This document shows positions 57,336-64,000 of a stretch of DNA of 64,000 nt, one piece after another (position 1 is the stretch's first letter; each line of letters opens with the position of its first letter). Source of the DNA: CAIMUX01 sp964473865 (GTDB lineage: Bacteria; Eisenbacteria; RBG-16-71-46; CAIMUX01); NCBI GenBank assembly GCA_964473865.1, contig CAYYQN010000008.1, forward strand, positions 62,001 through 126,000, written 5' to 3'. Below the pieces are notes generated by a model. The model was not told where the DNA came from. It did not search any database and saw only the letters and a program-made list of their open reading frames with translations. The translations under genes and the position numbers were made by a program.

Positions 57336-59941
57336 TGGCCGCCCCGGCCGCCCTGGAGTGCATCCACTGCGGGCTGCCCGTTCCCCCCGCGCGACGCGAC
57401 CGCGGAGATCCGTTCTGCTGCGAAGGGTGCCGCCGCGTCTACGCGCTGATCCGGGACGCGGGGCTCACGCAATACTACGAAATCGGAACCGAGCGCTCCA
57501 CGCCTCCGGCCACGTTGCGCCGCGACTCGTTTGCGTGGCTGGACCGCCTTCTCGCATCCGATGCACGGGGAGCGGCGGTGATGAGCCCGGCACCGGGGGC
57601 GCGCGACGCCACCGGCATGCGCGGCCCGCAGGACACGCCGCCCGGCCGGCGGCCCGCGGCCCGCGCCGTCGACTCTCCCAGCCATCCCGCCCCGCCCGAC
57701 ATGATCCCGATTCCCGATCCGCACCTTCCCCGCCGTCTCACGCTCGATGTGCAGGGAATCCACTGCGCCGCGTGCGTCTGGCTGCTGCGGGAGCTCTTCT
57801 TGCGCCGCGCCGGCGCCTGTGACCTGCGCGTGAATCCCGCTCTGGGGCAAGCCGAGTTCACCTGGATCCCCGCGCAGTGCGACCTGCGCGACTACCTGGC
57901 GGAGGCCGAGCGATACGGCTATGCCTTCGGCCCGCGAACCAAGGAGACCGGGTATCGTTCCCGCGGGCTCCTGGTCCGGCTGGGGATCTCCGCGGCGGCG
58001 GCCATGAACGTGATGATCTTCAGCTTCTGCTTCTACGCCGGGCTGGGGCCCGCGGAGGGGAGGCTCTACACCTTCTTCGGGCAGCTCAATCTGGGGCTCA
58101 CGCTGGTGTCGGTGCTGGTGGGAGGATGGGTCTTCTTCCGTTCCGCTCTCCGCGGGCTGCGCCGCGGTCTGGTTCACCTCGACCTCCCGATCGCGCTGGG
58201 CATCGCGCTGGCGTTCGCGGGGTCGGTGGTTGCCTACCGGACGGACGGTCCCCGCGCGGCGTACTTCGACACGGTCGCCATCTTCGTGACGCTGATGCTG
58301 GTGGGGCGCCTCCTGCAGGAACAGGTGCTGGAGCGAAACCGAAACCGCCTCCTCGCCTCGCAGGGCATCGGAGATCTCCACACGCGGCGCGCACGCCACG
58401 GCTCGGTGGAGGCGATTCCCGCGGCGGAGATCCGTCGCGGCGACGAACTCTGGGTGGTTCCGGGCGACCTGGTGCCGGTGGCGGCGGTCCTCCTGTCGCG
58501 TCCCGGCGAGATCTCGCTTGACTGGATCACGGGAGAGTCACGCGGGCAGACGGTGGTTCCGGGAGACACCATCCCGGCCGGAGCCAGCAATGCGGGACAG
58601 AGCCTGCTTCGCCTTGCCGCACGGGAGGATTTCGACGAGTCGGCGTTGCACTCGCTGCTGCGGGGACCGGAGGGGGGTCGCGCGGGCCGTGGCGACGGTC
58701 CCGGACAGCGCTGGTGGCATCGAGTCGGCACGATCTATGTCCTCGGAGTCCTGCTGCTCGCGGCCGCCGGATTCGCCAGCCGGGCGGGACATGACCTGCG
58801 CGACGCGGTCACGGTGACGGTGTCGATCCTCGTGGTGACCTGTCCCTGCGCCCTCGGCCTCGCCACTCCCCTGGCGCACGAGCTGGTGCACACGGCGCTG
58901 CGCCGCCGCGGGGTCTTCCTCCGCGAAGGGAGTTTCCTCGAGCGCGCGCCGGCGATCCGGCGCATCGTCTTCGACAAGACCGGCACCGTGACCCTGGCCC
59001 GAATGACCCTCTCGCCGCACTCGCGCGCGGCGCTGGAAGCACTGGACGCCGGCGCCCGGGAGGTCTTGCGCGGGATGGTCATGCGCAGCAACCATCCGGC
59101 GAGCCGCGCTCTCGTCGAAGCGCTGGCCGCGGCGGATGCCGCGGAAACCCTCGCGTACGAAGACGACGAAGTCCGCGAGCTCCCCGGCCGCGGATTGGAG
59201 TGGCGCCGGGGTGGCCGCGTCTATCGGCTCGGGCAGCCCGCGTTCGCGCGGATGGAGGAGGCGGAGGGCGGCGCCGGCACCGCGCCCGACGGCGGCGTCG
59301 CCCGCGGCCCGGATCCGGGCCGCGCGGCGTCGCCAGCCGACGGAACCTGCTTCACGGTGGACGGCCGCCTGCTCGCCGACTTCTCATTCCAGGAGGAAAT
59401 CCGCCACGACGCGGTCGCAGAGATCCACCGTCTCGAAGCGTGCGGAATCGAGGTCTGCCTCTTGAGCGGCGATACCCCCGAGCGGACCCACGCCGTCGCC
59501 ACCGCTCTTGGACTCGCGGAGGGCCGGTACGAGGGCGGGCTCAACCCGGCGGCCAAGGCGTCCCGGATCCGGGAGCTGGACCGCCACGACACCATGATGG
59601 TCGGCGACGGGCTGAACGACGCCCCGAGCTTTGACGCCGCGTTCTGCACGGCGACTCCGGCCGTCGACCGACCCGCGCTCCCGGCTCGAGCGGACCTCTA
59701 CTACCTGGGCGAGGGGGTCGGCGCGGTGCGACGATCGATCTCGGCCGCCCGGAAACTGCGACGCGTTGTCCGTTCCAACCTGGCATTCGCCTTGGTCTAT
59801 AATGGGGCCGCTCTCGGCCTGTGCTTCGCCGGTCTGGTGTCGCCGCTCCTGGCGGCGTTTCTCATGCCGCTGAGTTCGCTGAGCGTCGTGGGGCACACCG
59901 CCTACCGTCTGTCCGCAAGGAGTCCGGAATGGATGTCCTGA
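57335..59941 (+). CDS. ccoI: CcoI copper-transporting P1-type ATPase for cbb3 assembly
   Basis: The 868-residue pump starts with a Cys-rich metal-binding segment (C9-x2-C12 and CCEGC at 28-32), then a spacer and an HMA domain with GIHCAAC (C144, C147). Transmembrane helices begin near 213. Motifs: TGES 399-402, CPC 503-505, DKTGT 547-551, HP at 587-588 and GDGLNDAP near 760. Two low-complexity insertions occur (about 80-125 and 665-695). It exports copper for the CuB site of the oxidase. The last 13 nt overlap ccoS. Confidence 0.95.
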   Translation: MAAPAALECIHCGLPVPPARRDRGDPFCCEGCRRVYALIRDAGLTQYYEIGTERSTPPATLRRDSFAWLDRLLASDARGAAVMSPAPGARDATGMRGPQDTPPGRRPAARAVDSPSHPAPPDMIPIPDPHLPRRLTLDVQGIHCAACVWLLRELFLRRAGACDLRVNPALGQAEFTWIPAQCDLRDYLAEAERYGYAFGPRTKETGYRSRGLLVRLGISAAAAMNVMIFSFCFYAGLGPAEGRLYTFFGQLNLGLTLVSVLVGGWVFFRSALRGLRRGLVHLDLPIALGIALAFAGSVVAYRTDGPRAAYFDTVAIFVTLMLVGRLLQEQVLERNRNRLLASQGIGDLHTRRARHGSVEAIPAAEIRRGDELWVVPGDLVPVAAVLLSRPGEISLDWITGESRGQTVVPGDTIPAGASNAGQSLLRLAAREDFDESALHSLLRGPEGGRAGRGDGPGQRWWHRVGTIYVLGVLLLAAAGFASRAGHDLRDAVTVTVSILVVTCPCALGLATPLAHELVHTALRRRGVFLREGSFLERAPAIRRIVFDKTGTVTLARMTLSPHSRAALEALDAGAREVLRGMVMRSNHPASRALVEALAAADAAETLAYEDDEVRELPGRGLEWRRGGRVYRLGQPAFARMEEAEGGAGTAPDGGVARGPDPGRAASPADGTCFTVDGRLLADFSFQEEIRHDAVAEIHRLEACGIEVCLLSGDTPERTHAVATALGLAEGRYEGGLNPAAKASRIRELDRHDTMMVGDGLNDAPSFDAAFCTATPAVDRPALPARADLYYLGEGVGAVRRSISAARKLRRVVRSNLAFALVYNGAALGLCFAGLVSPLLAAFLMPLSSLSVVGHTAYRLSARSPEWMS

Positions 59942-60126
59942 TCATCCTGGTCTTCGTCAGCCTGGTCCTCGTCGCGGGGGCCCTGATCTTTCTCTTCACG
60001 CGGATCGGCGGCGGAGACCTCGACCATGGCGACCGGCTGTCGCTCCTTCCGCTGGAACCGGAGCGAACCGAACCGGCGCCGCCGCGTCCCGGCGACGAGA
60101 TGAGAGGAGAATCCCGGCCGTCATGA
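59929..60126 (+). CDS. ccoS: CcoS cbb3 oxidase assembly protein
   Basis: The 65-residue protein has one N-terminal membrane helix (about 3-24, IILVFVSLVLVAGALIFLF) and a short cytoplasmic tail (GGGDLDHGDRLSLLPLE), as in CcoS. It helps insert the metal centres of cbb3 oxidase. AAGGAG lies inside the ccoI end, 6 nt before ATG 59929. Its stop overlaps the ccoNO start (ATGA). Confidence 0.9.
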   Translation: MDVLIILVFVSLVLVAGALIFLFTRIGGGDLDHGDRLSLLPLEPERTEPAPPRPGDEMRGESRPS

Positions 60127-62660
60127 ATGCCCCGCCCGCGCAGATCTCCCAGACCGCCCAGGTCCGACACGTGGTCTACGACGATGATGTCGTCCGCTAC
60201 TTCACCCTGGCCGCCATCGCCTCCGGCCTGATCGCCTTCCTGGTCGGCGTGCTGGCCGCCACGCAGCTCCCGTTCTGGCAGGCCAACTTCCGGATCCCCT
60301 GGCTGACCTTTGGCCGCCTGCGTCCGTTGCACACCAACGCCGCCATCTTCGCGTTCGTCGGCAACATGATGTTTGCCGGGATCTACTACTCCACGCAGCG
60401 GCTGCTCAAGACCCGCATGGCGTCCGATCTGCTGAGCCGCGTCAATTTCTGGGGCTGGCAGGCGATCATCGTCGCCGCGGCGGTCAGCCTGCCGCTGGGG
60501 CTGACGCAAGGCAAGGAGTACGCGGAGCTGATCTGGCCGATCGACGTCCTGGTTGTCGGTGTCTGGGTCGTCTTCGCCGTGAACTTCTTCTGGACGCTGG
60601 CCCGGCGCAACGAGCCGAACCTCTATGTCGCCCTCTGGTTCTACATCGCCACCATCGTGGCGATCTCGGTCCTCTACATCGTGAACAACCTGCAACTGCC
60701 GGCTGGCTTGCTCCACAGTTACCCGATCTATGCCGGGGTCCAGGATGCCCTGGTGCAGTGGTGGTACGGCCACAACGCCGTGGGATTCTTCCTCACCACC
60801 CCGATCCTGGGGATCATGTACTACTTCGTCCCGAAGGCGGCCGGCCGGCCGGTCTACTCCTACCGGCTATCGGTGGTCCACTTCTGGGCCCTGGTATTCG
60901 TGTACATCTGGGCCGGACCCCACCACCTGCTCAACACCTCCCTTCCGGACTGGGCGCAGACCCTCGGCACGATCTTCAGCGTCATCCTGCTGGCTCCCTC
61001 GTGGGGCGGCATGGTCAACGGCCTGCTGACCCTACGCGGCTCCTGGGACCGGTTGCGGTCGGATCCGATCCTGAAGTTCTTCATTGCGGCGATCACTTTT
61101 TACGGCATGTCGACATTCGAGGGGCCGCTGCTCGCGCTCAAGAGCGTGAACAGCCTCGGCCACTACACCGACTGGATCATCGGGCACGTGCACGGCGGCA
61201 CCCTGGGCTGGAACGGCTTCATGGCCGCCGGCGTCTTCTACTGGCTGGTGCCGCGGCTCTGGAATACCCGGCTCCGATCGCTCCGGATGGCCGAAGCCCA
61301 CTTCTGGCTGGGCACCTTCGGCATTCTCCTGTACCTGGTCTCGATGTGGATCAGCGGCGTGAACCAGGGGCTCTACTGGCGGGCACTTGACGGCGACGGG
61401 TTCCTCAAGTACCCGGACTTCCTGGCCGGGCTGCTCTCGTTGCGCTTCCTCCACATCATGCGTCTTCTGGGCGGCATTGCCTATCTGAGCGGGTTCCTCC
61501 TCATGATCGGGAACCTCCTCGCCACCATTCGCTCCGGCGTGAAGGTCAACGGCGCGACCGACGCGGTCATTCCGGTGAAGATGCCGGCGCCCTCGTTCTG
61601 GAGACTCGTGTCCGGCGCGCCGGTGGTGCTGTCGGGGCTCGCCATCGGGCTCGCGATTCTGCTCGGCCGCTCGACGCCGGTAACCAGTCCGGCCATCCTG
61701 ACCGCCGGAGCGATCGTAGCGGTGGTGGCGATCCTGCTCGGCTCCGCGGAGCGGCGGCAGCCCGGAAGCTGGCACCATCTGGTCGAGGGCAAGCCGCTGG
61801 CGTTCACGGTGCTCGTGCTCTTCGCGGTCTTGGTGGGCGGTCTGGTGGAGCTGATTCCGACCATCGTGATTCGGAATCGGGTGCCGGCCCTGGCCGCCGC
61901 CGCGAGCACCGCGGCCGCTCCGGCCCCGAGCGGCAGCGCGGCAACCGTCGCGGCCGGTGGCGCCCCGGAGCTCACGAAGTACATGCAAGCGCCTTACAGC
62001 CCGCTGGAGCTGGAGGGACGCGACCTCTACCTCCGCGAGGGCTGCTACAACTGCCACAGCCAGATGATCCGGCCGCTGCGCCACGAAACGCTGCGCTACG
62101 GCGACTACTCGCGTCTCGAGGAGTCGATCTACGACCAGCCGTTCCAGTGGGGATCCAAGCGGACCGGCCCGGACCTGGCCCGGGAGGGCGGAAAGTACCC
62201 GAATCTCTGGCACTACCAGCACATGATCGACCCGCGATCCACGTCGCCCGGTTCCCCCATGCCGGCCTATCGTTGGCTCAAGGATGGGCGGATCGACCCG
62301 ACGAAAACCGCGGGCAAGATGGCTACGATGCGGAGACTGGGCGTCCCTTACGGCTCCGCGGAGATCGGCTCCGCGGCCCGGCTGGTCCATGCGCAGGGAG
62401 ACCTGATTCGGGCCGATCTGGAGACGCAGGGGATCCGCATCGACGCGCGGAGCGAGCTCGTGGCGATGATCGCCTATCTGCAGCGGCTGGGGCGCGGTCC
62501 GCAGTTCCCGTCCCCGAGCGTCGCGGGTACGGCTTCCGTCACCCCGGGCGGACCGGGAGACGCCGCGGCGGTGGACTCGAACGAAGCTGCGTCCAGGGCG
62601 TCGGATGCGCCGGGCGGAACCGCCGGCGAGACCCCGGCCGCCATCGCGGTCGTCCGATGA
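60123..62660 (+). CDS. ccoNO: Fused CcoN-CcoO, catalytic and monoheme subunits of cbb3 oxidase
   Basis: The 845-residue protein joins both subunits. CcoN part (1-475): His70 low-spin heme ligand; CuB ligands H217, H267 and H268; Y261 six residues before H267, matching the cross-linked Tyr; E333 in STFEGP; heme ligands H355 and H357. Two extra hydrophobic segments (492-515, 522-541) form the junction. CcoO part: helix 558-582, then heme c motif CYNCH at 641-645 and PGSPMPAYRWL with the Met ligand. A low-complexity tail of about 50 residues ends the protein. It reduces oxygen with high affinity and pumps protons. The start overlaps ccoS, the end overlaps ccoQ, both ATGA. Confidence 0.96.
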   Translation: MNAPPAQISQTAQVRHVVYDDDVVRYFTLAAIASGLIAFLVGVLAATQLPFWQANFRIPWLTFGRLRPLHTNAAIFAFVGNMMFAGIYYSTQRLLKTRMASDLLSRVNFWGWQAIIVAAAVSLPLGLTQGKEYAELIWPIDVLVVGVWVVFAVNFFWTLARRNEPNLYVALWFYIATIVAISVLYIVNNLQLPAGLLHSYPIYAGVQDALVQWWYGHNAVGFFLTTPILGIMYYFVPKAAGRPVYSYRLSVVHFWALVFVYIWAGPHHLLNTSLPDWAQTLGTIFSVILLAPSWGGMVNGLLTLRGSWDRLRSDPILKFFIAAITFYGMSTFEGPLLALKSVNSLGHYTDWIIGHVHGGTLGWNGFMAAGVFYWLVPRLWNTRLRSLRMAEAHFWLGTFGILLYLVSMWISGVNQGLYWRALDGDGFLKYPDFLAGLLSLRFLHIMRLLGGIAYLSGFLLMIGNLLATIRSGVKVNGATDAVIPVKMPAPSFWRLVSGAPVVLSGLAIGLAILLGRSTPVTSPAILTAGAIVAVVAILLGSAERRQPGSWHHLVEGKPLAFTVLVLFAVLVGGLVELIPTIVIRNRVPALAAAASTAAAPAPSGSAATVAAGGAPELTKYMQAPYSPLELEGRDLYLREGCYNCHSQMIRPLRHETLRYGDYSRLEESIYDQPFQWGSKRTGPDLAREGGKYPNLWHYQHMIDPRSTSPGSPMPAYRWLKDGRIDPTKTAGKMATMRRLGVPYGSAEIGSAARLVHAQGDLIRADLETQGIRIDARSELVAMIAYLQRLGRGPQFPSPSVAGTASVTPGGPGDAAAVDSNEAASRASDAPGGTAGETPAAIAVVR

Positions 62661-62875
62661 ACATGCTCCGGGAGTATCTGGCGGCGAAGGGGCTGGGCGT
62701 CTTCCCGGCCTTGGCCCTGCTCATCTTCGTGACGGCATTCCTGGGCGTCCTGGCCTATGTCGTCTTCTACCTGAAGAAGCGAGAAGTGCGCGATCATCTG
62801 GCGGCTCTTCCGTTCGACGGAAGCGAGACCGCCGCCGATCGTCCGAGCGACGAGGGGAGGATACCGGCGCGATGA
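62657..62875 (+). CDS. ccoQ: CcoQ-like small subunit
   Basis: The 72-residue protein has one membrane helix (about 16-40, FPALALLIFVTAFLGVLAYVVFYL) followed by KKREVRDHLAALP and a polar tail, the CcoQ layout. CcoQ stabilises the oxidase complex. It overlaps ccoNO and ccoP by ATGA on either side. Confidence 0.88.
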   Translation: MNMLREYLAAKGLGVFPALALLIFVTAFLGVLAYVVFYLKKREVRDHLAALPFDGSETAADRPSDEGRIPAR

Positions 62876-63507
62876 AGAGTCCGCGGGACGAGTTGCTCGA
62901 GCACGACTTCGACGGGATCCGGGAGTACAACAATCCGCCGCCGAGGTGGATCATGTACATGCTCTACACCTCGATCGTCTTTGCGGTGGGATACTGGACG
63001 TACTTCCATGTATTTCATTTGGGGTCGCTGCCGGTGCGGGAGTATGACCAGGCGGTCGCGGCGGCCGCCGAATCGCAGCTCGCGGCGATGGCGATGCAGG
63101 AAGTCTCCGACCAGTCGCTCCTCCTGTTGTCACAGGTCCCGGCCCGGGTGGCGGAGGGCGGCCAGATCTACCAGCAGTTCTGCGTCGCCTGCCACCAGCC
63201 CGATGGAAGCGGGAGCGTCGGGCCCAATCTGACCGACGCCTACTGGATCCACGGCGGCAAGCCGACGCAGATCCTGCACACGGTGACCTACGGCGTCCCG
63301 GACAAGGGGATGGTCGCCTGGCGAGATCAGCTCGGTCCGGCTCGCGTGCAGAAGGTGGTCGCATTCGTGCTTACACTGCGCGGCAGGAATCTCCCGGGCA
63401 AAGCGGCGGAGGGGAACCTGGAGATGCCAGAGCCCGCGCCGGCGGCGCCGGCCGGCGCGTCGAGCGCGGCACCGGGCGCCCCGCCGGTCGCGCCTCCCCA
63501 CGGGTAG
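62872..63507 (+). CDS. ccoP: CcoP, single-heme form
   Basis: The 211-residue protein has the CcoP N-terminal motif DGIREYNNPPPRW (14-26), one membrane helix (about 27-47), and one cytochrome c domain with C104-VA-C107-H108 and Met147 in PDKGMVAW. Classical CcoP has two CxxCH motifs and about 300 residues; here only one is present, and the C-terminus is an Ala/Pro tail. Single-heme CcoP is known from Bacteroidetes-type oxidases. GGGGAGG lies 10 nt upstream. The start overlaps ccoQ. Confidence 0.94.
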   Translation: MKSPRDELLEHDFDGIREYNNPPPRWIMYMLYTSIVFAVGYWTYFHVFHLGSLPVREYDQAVAAAAESQLAAMAMQEVSDQSLLLLSQVPARVAEGGQIYQQFCVACHQPDGSGSVGPNLTDAYWIHGGKPTQILHTVTYGVPDKGMVAWRDQLGPARVQKVVAFVLTLRGRNLPGKAAEGNLEMPEPAPAAPAGASSAAPGAPPVAPPHG

Positions 63508-63519
63508 GACGCCCGCAGA

Positions 63520-64000
63520 ATGCCCGACCCCGAGAGCCGCGGCGACCGCCGTCCCGCGCCACCGCCCGCCATCGGACGCCTGCCCGATCTCGACACCGTC
63601 TTCACGATCAACGACGACGGCTCGCGGAACTTCCTTCACCCCGCCGACGTGCACGGGCGCTGGCAGCGCCGGAAGAACGTCATCTTCGCGGTCCTCATCG
63701 CCCTCCACTTCGCCCTGCCCTGGATCCCGGTCGGGGGACGCCCCGCGGTCTGGATCGACATCCCGCACCGCGCGGCCTACGTCTTCGGCCTCACGTTCAC
63801 CAATCAGGACTTCTACCTGATGTTCTTCCTGCTCTCGGGGATCGGCTTCGCGCTCTTCGTGGTGACCTCGCTCTGGGGACGAGCGTGGTGTGGCTTCACC
63901 TGCCCGCAGACGGTCTGGATGGAGGGGGTATTCCGGCGGATCGAACGCGGGATCGAGGGGCCGCGCGAGGTCCGCCTCCGGCGCAATCTGGGCCCGCTGA
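63520..64000 (+). CDS. ccoG: CcoG/FixG-like oxidase assembly protein, cut by window edge
   Basis: From ATG 63520 the frame is open to the end of the window (160 codons). It has the family start HPADVHGRWQRRKN near 45-58, a first membrane helix (about 59-78), a second (about 100-125), and WCGFTCPQTVWMEGVFRRIER near 128-148, the conserved motif that precedes the ferredoxin-type clusters. CcoG reduces copper for cbb3 oxidase assembly. The ferredoxin domains and stop lie beyond 64000. It starts 13 nt after the ccoP stop. Confidence 0.93.
   Translation, partial: MPDPESRGDRRPAPPPAIGRLPDLDTVFTINDDGSRNFLHPADVHGRWQRRKNVIFAVLIALHFALPWIPVGGRPAVWIDIPHRAAYVFGLTFTNQDFYLMFFLLSGIGFALFVVTSLWGRAWCGFTCPQTVWMEGVFRRIERGIEGPREVRLRRNLGPL

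Overview
The window is 64 kb of high-GC DNA with three runs of exactly 100 N (6714-6813, 9781-9880, 49723-49822), so it is a scaffold from a draft or metagenome assembly. I saw no rRNA, tRNA, CRISPR array, transposase or phage gene. The gene set is that of a Gram-negative, oxygen-respiring bacterium: an OmpA lipoprotein, a patatin/BamA-type outer-membrane protein, an outer-membrane polysaccharide exporter and a cbb3 oxidase. A fused CcoN-CcoO, a single-heme CcoP, a secreted nuclease with a FlgD-like Ig tail and a GWxTD-like protein are traits I associate with the FCB superphylum and neighbours such as Candidatus Eisenbacteria. That placement is inference.

Layout. 1-5.4 kb: a polytopic membrane protein running off the left edge, a WYL regulator, elongation factor P, and a winged-helix/OmpA-lipoprotein pair. 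5.5-11.5 kb: patatin-like outer-membrane phospholipase, threonyl-tRNA synthetase, a gap-truncated cupin and a two-domain VOC protein. 11.8-19.1 kb: nifU-nifS for Fe-S assembly, a hybrid histidine kinase with two receivers and an HPt, and a second cysteine desulfurase.

19.4-32.7 kb: an exopolysaccharide or O-antigen locus. A GT4 and a Wza/OPX-type exporter lie on the plus strand. A minus-strand operon runs from a chain-length determinant through GT2, Wzy-like polymerase, two GT4, GT2, a MurJ/Wzx-like flippase and a last GT2. Four junctions in this operon overlap by 4 bp, and one intercistronic stretch is filled by three mini-ORFs that also overlap by ATGA.

32.8-44.8 kb: a two-gene ABC exporter, a divergent L,D-transpeptidase/MepK-like pair for peptidoglycan, a small lipoprotein, a DUF255 thioredoxin-fold protein, a TMTC-like TPR membrane protein, a variant SDR and a SUMF1-like lipoprotein. 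44.9-49.7 kb: a translationally coupled HEAT-repeat/HD-GYP pair that appears to share an N-terminal domain, a HAD phosphatase and a gap-truncated MsrB. 50-56.4 kb: secreted endonuclease I, aldo/keto reductase, class II glutamine amidotransferase with a small membrane protein, and the GWxTD-like protein.

56.4-64 kb: a cbb3 oxidase operon (SafE/UreH-like membrane protein, ccoI, ccoS, fused ccoNO, ccoQ, ccoP, ccoG running off the right edge) with almost every junction overlapping and a good sigma70-type promoter in front. Several starts are preceded by a recurring -10-like element of the form TGCTAYNNT. Together the genes describe envelope building, surface polysaccharide export, Fe-S and copper supply, and micro-aerobic respiration.
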